The notes below the pieces were generated by a model. It was not told the origin of the DNA. It worked only from the letters and a program-made list of their open reading frames with translations, and made no database searches. A program made the translations under genes and the position numbers. From Verrucomicrobiota bacterium (GTDB lineage Bacteria; Verrucomicrobiota; Lentisphaeria; Victivallales; Victivallaceae), in contig JAEWSS010000273.1 in NCBI GenBank assembly GCA_023459755.1, positions 1-5,951 on the forward strand: a DNA stretch of 5,951 bases, read 5' to 3'. Shown here piece after piece: positions 1-5,395 of the stretch. How positions within the stretch are numbered: the stretch's first letter is position 1; each line of letters opens with the position of its first letter.

Positions 1-1164
1 GCCGATCAGCGCGCGGTTGTGACTCAGACTGCGGGCGGCGAGATCGTCCAGCAGCAGTTGATTGCGCCGTTCCTTGTCTTCGGTGGACACCGAATCCTCG
101 TGTTTGGATGACACGGTTCCGCGCCGCGGCGAATATTTGAAGATGAAGGCATTGTCGAACCCGACCTCGTTCATCAGGTCGCGGGTGGCGGCAAAGTCCT
201 CCTCGGATTCGCCGGGAAAACCGACTATCACATCGGTTGAGAAACATATTCCCGGAACCGCTTTTTTCAGCCGGTTCACAATTTCAAGGTAACTTTCGGC
301 GGTGTACTGACGGTTCATCGCCTTCAGTATCCGGTCGGAACCCGACTGCACCGGCAGGTGAATCGCCCGGCAGATTTTCGGTTCGGCGGCGATGGCGTCG
401 ATCAACCGCCGGGAAAAATAGGTCGGATACGGCGACGTAAAGCGGATGCGGGCGATCCCGTCAACTTTTGCCGCCCGCTCCAGCAGTTCGGCAAACGGCG
501 AAACATCCTCCGGCGGCGGCGTCAGAACGCCGTTCAGACCGAACGCCGCAACGTTCTGCCCCAGCAGAAGCACCTCGCGCACGCCGTGGGCGGCAAGAAG
601 TTCAATCTCCGCGATCACATCGTCGGCCGACCGGCTGATTTCGCGTCCCCGGACATACGGCACGATGCAATATGAGCAGAAGCGGTTGCAGCCTCGGGTG
701 ATCGCCACCGAGCCGAAGACCGCCGGGGCGTCCGGTTCAAAGCAGTGGGCGGACATGCCGGAAAGCACATCGTCGGAATAGCCGGTCAGCATTGCGCGGT
801 GGGCGCCTTTCTCTTCGATCAGCTGCTCGACCAGGTCGGGAAGTTCGTGGAGTTGTCCGGTGCCGAGCACAAAGTCGATATGCGGAAGTTCGGTAAAAAG
901 TTCGTCGCCCATGCGCTGCGCCATGCAGCCGATCACGCCGATGATGATGTTTTCGTTGCGGCGTTTCAACTTCTTCATATGCATGATCTTGCCCAACGCC
1001 TTGCGCTCGGCCTGATCGCGGACGCTGCAGGTGTTGAAGATCAGCAGACGGGCGGCGTCCTCGCTGTCGGTGCGCTCCCAGTTGCGGGCGGCGAGCATGC
1101 CGGACAGCGCCTCCGAGTCGCGCTCGTTCATCTGACAGCCGTAGGTTTTGATGTAGAACTTCAT
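1..1164 (-). CDS. miaB: tRNA-2-methylthio-N6-dimethylallyladenosine synthase MiaB, partial (3' end outside window)
   Basis: Radical-SAM methylthiotransferase. The family adds a methylthio group to C2 of N6-isopentenyladenosine at position 37 of tRNAs that read UNN codons, in the cytoplasm, using two 4Fe-4S clusters. The reading frame is open for 388 codons from the ATG at 1164-1162 to the window edge. It begins MKFYIKTYGCQMNERDSE. The N-terminal UPF0004 domain carries cluster cysteines C10, C46 (NTCSVRDQAE) and C80 (GCMAQ). The radical-SAM motif is C159-x3-C163-x2-C166 (RGCNRFCSYCIVPYVRGRE). Later family blocks are LLLGQNV (199-205), HLPVQSGSDRIL (269-280) and STDVIVGFPGE (309-319). The C-terminal TRAM domain lies beyond the edge; full-length homologues are roughly 440-470 residues. 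No Shine-Dalgarno is visible before the ATG, which overlaps the proB stop (ATGA, 1164-1161), so translation is probably coupled. Family identity is near certain. MiaB rather than its paralogue MtaB is supported by the N-terminal sequence and the radical-SAM block. Confidence 0.95.
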   Translation of the reverse strand, partial: MKFYIKTYGCQMNERDSEALSGMLAARNWERTDSEDAARLLIFNTCSVRDQAERKALGKIMHMKKLKRRNENIIIGVIGCMAQRMGDELFTELPHIDFVLGTGQLHELPDLVEQLIEEKGAHRAMLTGYSDDVLSGMSAHCFEPDAPAVFGSVAITRGCNRFCSYCIVPYVRGREISRSADDVIAEIELLAAHGVREVLLLGQNVAAFGLNGVLTPPPEDVSPFAELLERAAKVDGIARIRFTSPYPTYFSRRLIDAIAAEPKICRAIHLPVQSGSDRILKAMNRQYTAESYLEIVNRLKKAVPGICFSTDVIVGFPGESEEDFAATRDLMNEVGFDNAFIFKYSPRRGTVSSKHEDSVSTEDKERRNQLLLDDLAARSLSHNRALIG

Positions 1165-2276
1165 GCGCGCAGGGTCAATTTGTCGCGGTGAACGACCTCT
1201 TCCGGCGCGTTTTTGCCGATCAATATTTCGGCCGCATTACCGTGAAGTCCTTGAATTTCAACGCATTTTGCGCTGGAGAAGTTGGAGATGCCGTAGGCGA
1301 CCACGTCGCCGGAGGCGCGCACGATTTCCACCGTGTCGCCCGCCTCGAAGAAGCCGACCACCCGGCGGATGCCGGCGGGCAGCAGACTGGCGCCGCGTTC
1401 GCGGAGCGCTTTAGCCGCGCCGTCGTCGATAATCAGCCGTCCCATGACTTTGCTGAAGTCGCGTATCCAAAGTTTGAGTCCGCTGACTTTGGCGCCGGAC
1501 GGCGGCATGAACAGCGTGCCGATGTCCTCGCCTTTGATGATTTTTTCCAGCACATCCGGGTCGCGGCCGTCGGCGACAATGCAGTAGTTTCCGGCGCGGG
1601 TGACCAATTCGGCGGCGTGAAGTTTACTGGCCATGCCGCCGATGGAAAAGGTGGAGTTGTCGGTACCGCCGGCGTTGCCCATGATTTCGGGAGTAAGCTC
1701 CTTCACCACGCTGATGCGCCGGCCGAGTTTGCCGTCGGCGTTGCGTTTGCGCAGTCCGCTTTCGGTGGTAAGGATAATGGTGAGTTCGCTTTTGGTCATG
1801 GCGGCGAGCATGCCGGACAGGATGTCGTTATCGCTGAACTTCAGTTCATCGACCGAGACCGAGTCGTTTTCATTGACGATCGGCAGAATACCGCGGTTCC
1901 ACAGGCTGTCGATGCAGTTTTTCACGTTCAAATAGCGTTCGCGGTGGTGCAGATCGGCGCGGGTGAGCAGCAGCTGGGCGGCGAAAAAACCCTCCTTTTC
2001 GCAAACCTCGTTGTAAAACTCCATCAGCCGCCCCTGACCCAGCGCGGCCAGCATCTGGATCTCCGCCAGCTTGCGCGGCCGCTCGGCAAGACCAAGCATC
2101 TTGATGCCGGTTCCGACCGCGCCGGACGACACCAGCAGCACACGGTATCCGGCGTTGCGCAGTTTCACAATCCCTTTTATCAGCACCGGAATAAGCTCCG
2201 GATCGGTCAACAACCGGGTTCCGGCCTTGACCACGATCTGCCGGCATTCCGCCAGCATTGTTTCCCGTTCATTCAT
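1161..2276 (-). CDS. proB: Glutamate 5-kinase ProB
   Basis: Cytoplasmic enzyme that phosphorylates L-glutamate with ATP to gamma-glutamyl phosphate, the first and usually proline-inhibited step of proline synthesis. It has 371 residues, the normal length for the two-domain form. The amino-acid-kinase domain (about 10-255) shows the nucleotide-site lysine in VVKAGTRLL (K17), the SSGAVGTG loop (50-57), the glutamate-binding block VNENDSVSVDELKFSDND (134-151), GGMASKLHAAE (213-223) and ADGRDPDVL (235-243). A C-terminal PUA domain covers about 276-360. The start at 2276 is favoured by AGGA at 2291-2288 (11-nt spacer) and a promoter just upstream. ATG at codon 7, after GGGAAACA, is a possible alternative. 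The proA partner is not adjacent. Instead the stop codon overlaps the miaB start, linking proline synthesis and tRNA modification on one message. Confidence 0.95.
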   Translation of the reverse strand: MNERETMLAECRQIVVKAGTRLLTDPELIPVLIKGIVKLRNAGYRVLLVSSGAVGTGIKMLGLAERPRKLAEIQMLAALGQGRLMEFYNEVCEKEGFFAAQLLLTRADLHHRERYLNVKNCIDSLWNRGILPIVNENDSVSVDELKFSDNDILSGMLAAMTKSELTIILTTESGLRKRNADGKLGRRISVVKELTPEIMGNAGGTDNSTFSIGGMASKLHAAELVTRAGNYCIVADGRDPDVLEKIIKGEDIGTLFMPPSGAKVSGLKLWIRDFSKVMGRLIIDDGAAKALRERGASLLPAGIRRVVGFFEAGDTVEIVRASGDVVAYGISNFSSAKCVEIQGLHGNAAEILIGKNAPEEVVHRDKLTLRA

Positions 2277-2307
2277 ATTTTAACGATTCCTGAAGTGTGT
2301 TTTTATT

Positions 2308-2336
2308 AATATAGGCCGCCTCAACGCTTTTGGCAA
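2308..2336 (-). promoter_or_regulatory. Sigma70-type promoter for proB-miaB
   Basis: Read on the minus strand, TTGCCA (2336-2331) is followed by exactly 17 bp and then TATATT (2313-2308). These match 5/6 and 4/6 of the -35 and -10 consensus. Transcription would start near 2301, giving a leader of about 25 nt that includes the AGGA ribosome site before the proB ATG at 2276. Seen in sequence only; the strength of the match and its position make it convincing. Confidence 0.65.
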
Positions 2337-2367
2337 ATTTAAACCGCGTTTTTCCAGTGTGGACGGA

Positions 2368-2396
2368 TTGAAATTGCGTTGCTGAAGTGGTATTAT
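2368..2396 (+). promoter_or_regulatory. Sigma70-type promoter (extended -10) for the kinase gene
   Basis: TTGAAA (2368-2373), a 17-bp spacer, then TATTAT (2391-2396), each 5/6 to consensus. TGG just before the hexamer (2388-2390) supplies the TGn extended -10 element. Expected transcription start is about 2403, only about 18 nt before the ATG at 2421. This excludes the in-frame TTG at 2379, which would lie upstream of the transcript. It stands back to back with the proB promoter, with 31 bp between the two -35 boxes. Confidence 0.7.
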
Positions 2397-2420
2397 TATA
2401 TCGAGAAAGAGTGTAATAAA

Positions 2421-3353
2421 ATGATCGTAATTTGTCCGAAATGCAAAACAAAGACCGACTCCGTGGCCGTTCCGGAGTTTGAGGGCGTCTGTCCGAATTG
2501 CGGAAAGCACCTTGCCGGCGACTTCACCGGCGGCTGTATCGACGACTTCCAAATGCTCGCCGAGATCGGTCGCGGCAACAACGGCGTGGTCTTTCTCGCC
2601 CGCCAGATCGGACTCGGCCGCGAAGTGGCGCTGAAGATCATGATGGAGGAAAATCTCGCCGATCCGCAGGGCGTTCCAATGTTCTTCAAAGAGGCCCGGG
2701 CGGTGGCCAAACTCAACCACCCGAATATCGTGCAGGCCATCGCCGCCGGACGCATGGAGAGCGGCAACTTCTACTTTGCCATGGAATTGATTGACGGACC
2801 TTCGGTCGAAAACCTGATCGACCGCGAGGGGGCGCTGCCCTATGCCGAGGCTCTGCGCATCGCCGCCGCCATCGCTCAGGGCATGGCCTACGCCTGGAAC
2901 CGCAAGGGGTTGATCCACGGCGACATAAAACCGGCGAACATCATCCTTCAACATTCACGCGACCCGAAACTGGCCGACCTCGGTCTGGCGCAGTTCCGCA
3001 AAGTCGAGCCGTGCGAACTCATGGCCACGCCGCTTTACGCTCCGCCGGAGGTGATTCGCGGCGACTTTGCCGCCATGGGGCCGCTGTCCGACATCTACAG
3101 CTTCGGCGCCACCTTGTACGAAATGTTTTCCGGCGACCCGCCGTTTCCCGGCACCGACATCAATCTGGTGCTGAAAATGCAGGTTGAACAAACGCCGCTG
3201 CCTTTAACCGAAAAAATGGGGCTTTTCAATCCTCAGGTGGCGTCGTTCGTGGATACCATGCTGGCCAAGAATCCGGACCACCGCCCGGAAAGCTGGAACG
3301 TGGTGGCCGACTTCTTCGCCGACGCGCTTGAAGCGCACAACAACACTCATTAG
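2421..3353 (+). CDS. Soluble Ser/Thr protein kinase with N-terminal zinc ribbon
   Basis: Hanks-type protein kinase of 310 residues. The N-terminus is a zinc-ribbon knuckle pair, C5-P-K-C8 and C24-P-N-C27. The kinase domain follows at about 43-305: glycine loop IGRGNNGVVFLA (49-60), ATP lysine K72 in VALKIM, helix-C glutamate E91, catalytic loop HGDIKPANIIL (166-176) with base D168 and N173, metal-binding D186 in DLGLAQ (DLG in place of DFG), APPE (207-210) and the LSDIYSFG block (222-229). All catalytic residues are present, so it should be active. HGD lacks the arginine of HRD, making it a non-RD kinase whose control may not need activation-loop phosphorylation. There is no membrane helix and no PASTA, TPR or other sensor domain, so it is probably cytoplasmic with the zinc ribbon as its only accessory part. 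The start is ATG 2421, after a weak purine site (AGAAAGAG); the promoter position rules out the longer TTG start. The substrate is unknown. A pseudopilin gene follows after 42 nt. Confidence 0.9.
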   Translation: MIVICPKCKTKTDSVAVPEFEGVCPNCGKHLAGDFTGGCIDDFQMLAEIGRGNNGVVFLARQIGLGREVALKIMMEENLADPQGVPMFFKEARAVAKLNHPNIVQAIAAGRMESGNFYFAMELIDGPSVENLIDREGALPYAEALRIAAAIAQGMAYAWNRKGLIHGDIKPANIILQHSRDPKLADLGLAQFRKVEPCELMATPLYAPPEVIRGDFAAMGPLSDIYSFGATLYEMFSGDPPFPGTDINLVLKMQVEQTPLPLTEKMGLFNPQVASFVDTMLAKNPDHRPESWNVVADFFADALEAHNNTH

Positions 3354-3395
3354 AAGCTGGAAATATAGAGTTCGCAAACAACGGGGGATGGGAAA

Positions 3396-4184
3396 ATGAC
3401 AAAACGTTTTACGCTGATTGAGCTTCTGGTGGTAATCGCGATCATCGCCATTCTGGCGGCGATGCTGCTGCCGAGTCTGGCCCGCGCCAGAGAAATGGCG
3501 AACCGGGCGGCCTGTTCCGGCAACATCAGACAAAGCATTCAGGGGTTCCAGATATATGCGGCGAACGGCAACGGATGGATCAATCCATTCGGCAAAAACG
3601 GCTGGCAGTGGTATCGGGTCGGCGACATGCCGGCGATTCTCGGGCTGACCGGCGAAGAAGACGATTACATAAAGCCCAACAACCGTAAAGTCACACTTTG
3701 TCCGAGCAATGTGGAGACCAACCGCTACCTCCAGGGCGGCTGCTACGGTTCGGTGTATTTTTCCGAAAGTGAACTGAACTCCGACGACTACGGTTACGCC
3801 GAGGAGACCTTTGAAAAGCGCGGCGTCAAAGACAGCGACACCGAAGCATGGGGGATTCCCTGCTATGTCAATCTCAGCGCCTGCACAAAAGCCTCCACCT
3901 ATCTGCTGCTGCTCGACTGCGTACTGGGGCCGGGATACCTCGACGGCGACGAAACCGGCTGGGTCACCGGCAACCAGTACAGCCGGTTCGACCGCACCTC
4001 GGCAATGACCGGCGGACTCATCGACATGCACAACGGTATCGGCAACATCGGCTACGGCGACGGTCACGTCGGCGACTCCTCCGACCGCAACGCTCTCTAC
4101 ACCTCCTCGCATCTGCGCTATATGCTGACCAACAAGGGAACCACGGTGATCGATCTTTCCGACAACACGATCACCGAATACTGA
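3396..4184 (+). CDS. Prepilin-type N-terminal domain / H-x9-DG protein (type II pseudopilin-like)
   Basis: A 262-residue protein of the pseudopilin-like family expanded in Lentisphaerota and Planctomycetota. The N-terminal prepilin segment is [18 protein letters not shown] (5-22), with the conserved Glu at +5 of the predicted mature protein (E9) and a hydrophobic helix to about residue 26. Next come the family pattern C40[15 protein letters not shown], a cysteine patch LCPS (101-104), and near the C-terminus the H-x9-DG motif (H212 to D222-G223, ending YGDGHVGD). It is expected to be cleaved by a prepilin peptidase and held in the inner membrane or built into a pseudopilus; the role of individual members is largely unknown. 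The residue before the predicted cleavage point is Arg4, not the usual Gly. The start is supported by GGGGGA at 3383-3388 with a 7-nt spacer. No separate promoter was seen in the 42-nt gap, so it may be read from the kinase promoter. Confidence 0.9.
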   Translation: MTKRFTLIELLVVIAIIAILAAMLLPSLARAREMANRAACSGNIRQSIQGFQIYAANGNGWINPFGKNGWQWYRVGDMPAILGLTGEEDDYIKPNNRKVTLCPSNVETNRYLQGGCYGSVYFSESELNSDDYGYAEETFEKRGVKDSDTEAWGIPCYVNLSACTKASTYLLLLDCVLGPGYLDGDETGWVTGNQYSRFDRTSAMTGGLIDMHNGIGNIGYGDGHVGDSSDRNALYTSSHLRYMLTNKGTTVIDLSDNTITEY

Positions 4185-4186
4185 CT

Positions 4187-4199
4187 CCTCCGCCGGAGG
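4187..4199 (+). other. Short G+C hairpin overlapping an orphan ribosome-binding site
   Basis: CCTCC (4187-4191), a 3-nt loop GCC, then GGAGG (4195-4199) form a perfect 5-bp stem just after the pseudopilin stop. The right arm is the start of GGAGGTGA (4195-4202), an exact 8-base complement of the usual 16S rRNA tail. The hairpin could therefore hide that ribosome site, or form a weak 3' end for the upstream gene. The nearest T-run starts 16 nt later (4216), too far for a standard intrinsic terminator. Confidence 0.4.
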
Positions 4200-4210
4200 T
4201 GACACTGTAC

Positions 4211-4282
4211 ATGAGTTTTTTTACGAAAAACACTAAGATTTTCACCGGATTGCCGTCTTATTTCGTGAAAAAACAAAAGTAA
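4211..4282 (+). CDS. Possible 23-residue small ORF (doubtful)
   Basis: ATG at 4211 opens 23 codons ending with TAA at 4280-4282. The peptide starts MSFFTKNTKIF and ends YFVKKQK, so it is short, basic and aromatic, and I do not recognise it. The reason to list it is the ribosome site GGAGGTGA (4195-4202), with 8 nt between its last base and the ATG, stronger than most sites in this window. It ends 22 nt before the ECF sigma start. Against it: most of its length is the imperfect palindrome at 4215-4274, which could by itself yield such a peptide, and an ORF of this size is expected by chance. It could be a leader peptide, or noncoding. Confidence 0.25.
   Translation: MSFFTKNTKIFTGLPSYFVKKQK
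4215..4274 (+). repeat. Long imperfect palindrome (14-bp stem) in the spacer before the ECF operon
   Basis: The left arm GTTTTTTTACGAAA (4215-4228) pairs with the right arm TTTCGTGAAAAAAC (4261-4274) over all 14 positions. Thirteen are Watson-Crick pairs and one (4222/4267) is a U-G wobble in plus-strand RNA; in minus-strand RNA that position would be an A-C mismatch. Inside, TAAGA (4234-4238) pairs with TCTTA (4256-4260), and CGG (4246-4248) with CCG (4253-4255), giving an interrupted stem-loop. The stretch is AT-rich against a G+C-rich background. Candidate roles: 3' end of the pseudopilin transcript, 5' leader structure of the sigma operon, or one copy of an interspersed palindromic repeat. 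It lacks the compact G+C stem followed by a T-run of a standard terminator. Confidence 0.6.
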
Positions 4283-4291
4283 CCGCAAAAT

Positions 4292-4299
4292 TAAGGAGG
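4292..4299 (+). promoter_or_regulatory. Near-perfect Shine-Dalgarno that fixes the GTG start of the ECF sigma gene
   Basis: TTAAGGAGG (4291-4299) matches the 16S rRNA tail over its TAAGGAGG portion and lies 5 nt before GTG at 4305. No in-frame ATG stands near the expected N-terminus, and the first sigma-region residues follow directly, so the GTG start is well supported. Confidence 0.8.
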
Positions 4300-4304
4300 C
4301 CCCG

Positions 4305-4808
4305 GTGACGATTCCGGAAACGCAGCTCAGGACTGCTTTCGCCGACATGGTACGCGAAAAGCTGCCGTTGTACCGCTCGATCTCCGTCCGGATCGTCAAC
4401 TCGCAGGCGGACGCCGACGATGCCGTGCAGTCCGCCCTGCTCAAGGGATGGAAAAAACGCGCCGCGTTTCGCGGCGACCTTGCCGCATTGTCCGGCTGGG
4501 TGGCGCGCATTGTGGTCACCGAAAGCTACGATCTGCTCCGGCGGCGGCGCAGCGACGGCAGAATAATGGCGCAGTTTGAACCGGACGACGGCGCAAACCC
4601 TTATGCCGACGACCTGAAAATGCTCGACGAGGCCATCGAAAAACTTCCGGAACTTTATCGGGAGACGGTTCATCTTGCGCTGCTTGGCCCGCTGAGCGCC
4701 GACGACGCCGCAAAAATGCTGGACTGCTCGGCCAACACCCTTTATCAGCGGATACACAAGGCCAAAAAACTGCTGAAACAACATTTGAGGAGCCGCAAAA
4801 ATGACTGA
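4305..4808 (+). CDS. ECF-type RNA polymerase sigma factor
   Basis: A 167-residue sigma70-family factor of the extracytoplasmic-function (ECF) type, which directs RNA polymerase to a dedicated promoter set. Region 2 covers about 8-82: ADADDAVQSALLKGWKK (35-51) is the core-binding 2.2 block, and GWVARIVVTESYDLLRRRR (64-82) is the 2.3-2.4 part. A short acidic linker (92-103) leads to region 4 at about 107-161, with LPELYRETVHLAL (114-126) and the helix-turn-helix LSADDAAKMLDCSANTLYQRIHKAKKLL (130-157). Regions 1 and 3 are absent, as usual for ECF factors. Acidic residues in 2.2 (D36, D38, D39) are kept, unlike ECF groups thought to be activated by phosphorylation. That favours control by the adjoining membrane protein rather than by the kinase upstream; this is inference. 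The stop overlaps the next gene by 8 nt. I saw no convincing sigma70 promoter in the spacer; the gene may be read through from upstream or self-activated. Confidence 0.9.
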   Translation: MTIPETQLRTAFADMVREKLPLYRSISVRIVNSQADADDAVQSALLKGWKKRAAFRGDLAALSGWVARIVVTESYDLLRRRRSDGRIMAQFEPDDGANPYADDLKMLDEAIEKLPELYRETVHLALLGPLSADDAAKMLDCSANTLYQRIHKAKKLLKQHLRSRKND

Positions 4809-5394
4809 CAACGATCAACTTGACCGACTGCTGGCGCTCAAAAAAAACGTCAGGACGACTTTCGTGAACGACGCCGACCGCTTCATCGCGGATTTCTGGA
4901 AAAGAGCCGATGCCGAGACGCCGGCGATCCCGTTGTTCCGCCGCAAATGGCTGACCGCCGCCGCGCTGTTCGCCCTGTTCGCCGGAGCGGCGCTGCTGCT
5001 GCTGCCGCCGGGTGCCGGCCGCCAAACGCCCGAAGACCAGTTCCTGGAATTGAACGAAACCGTCCGGCTGTTCGGCGGCGACGCCGGAATTGTCTTTCTT
5101 GGCGGCGAACTGGTCACCGGAGAACGCTCCGGCCGCACAGCACCGGATAACCTCATCTCGGCGACCATCGAAAGCAACGGCAAATCCTGCGAACTGCTGA
5201 TCGCCAGCGCCGACAACGACGCCGTAACGCTCGATTCGGCATTCGCCTCCGGGGAGATCGTGGTCTCGCGCTGCGACCGCGACACCATCGTGCTCGACAT
5301 TGATGTAAAACTGGCCGACGACACCGCCATTCGCACCATCGTTCCGGTTTACTCGCGGGGCGGCCGCCACTATTCCGCAGCGGACAATTCATAA
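4801..5394 (+). CDS. Single-pass membrane protein, candidate anti-sigma factor
   Basis: A 197-residue protein of no family I recognise. Residues 1-48 are charged and probably cytoplasmic (MTDNDQLDRLLALKKNVRTT...FWKRADAE). RRKW (47-50) leads into one hydrophobic helix at about 50-68 (LTAAALFALFAGAALLLL). Residues 70-197 are likely periplasmic and look beta-rich (SATIESNGKSCELLIA; DTIVLDIDVKLADD). With arginines and a lysine before the helix, the N-terminus should face the cytoplasm. The start at 4801 overlaps the sigma stop by 8 nt and has GAGGAG (4787-4792) with an 8-nt spacer, so the two are made together. Position and topology are those of a membrane anti-sigma factor holding the ECF protein. 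However, the short N-terminal part lacks the HxxxCxxC zinc motif of the common ZAS anti-sigma domain, so the role is inferred from context only. Confidence 0.85.
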   Translation: MTDNDQLDRLLALKKNVRTTFVNDADRFIADFWKRADAETPAIPLFRRKWLTAAALFALFAGAALLLLPPGAGRQTPEDQFLELNETVRLFGGDAGIVFLGGELVTGERSGRTAPDNLISATIESNGKSCELLIASADNDAVTLDSAFASGEIVVSRCDRDTIVLDIDVKLADDTAIRTIVPVYSRGGRHYSAADNS

Positions 5395-5395
5395 T

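Noticed and set aside
1188..2309. 373-codon plus-strand ORF covering all of proB
   Set aside because: It is an exact antisense shadow of a complete, motif-rich ProB. Long opposite-strand ORFs are common in G+C-rich genes, and this one shows no recognisable motif or ribosome site.
2334..2352. AAAC-CGC-GTTT inverted repeat between the divergent -35 boxes as an operator
   Set aside because: The arms are only 4 bp and AT-rich. It is too short to call without comparative data.
2379..2420. Upstream TTG start for the kinase, adding 14 residues
   Set aside because: It lies inside the predicted promoter and upstream of the expected transcription start. The zinc ribbon begins right after the ATG at 2421, and the added residues look like noncoding sequence.
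2269..2451. 60-codon minus-strand ORF across the divergent promoter region, ending inside the proB start
   Set aside because: It runs through both promoters and the kinase start, most of it lies upstream of the predicted proB transcript start, and the peptide has no recognisable character.
3328..3369. Promoter TTGAAG ... TATAGA before the pseudopilin gene
   Set aside because: The boxes are 30 bp apart, far outside the usable spacing.
3204..4205. 333-codon minus-strand ORF antisense to the pseudopilin gene
   Set aside because: It mirrors a gene with clear prepilin and H-x9-DG motifs. Its Val/Ala-rich translation is what antisense reading of such codons gives.
4187..4222. Intrinsic terminator made of the CCTCC/GGAGG hairpin and the T7 run
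   Set aside because: The stem is only 5 bp and the T-run starts 16 nt beyond it, so the two parts are not in the contiguous arrangement a rho-independent terminator needs.
4199..4227. Promoter GTGACA - 17 bp - TACGAA before the sigma operon
   Set aside because: The -10 box matches only 3 of 6 consensus positions and the T-run lies in the spacer. I cannot separate it from chance.
4242..5370. Minus-strand ORFs opposite the sigma and membrane-protein genes (4242-4811, 4516-5370, 4815-5339)
   Set aside because: They overlap one another and lie antisense to genes with supported starts, ribosome sites and domain content.
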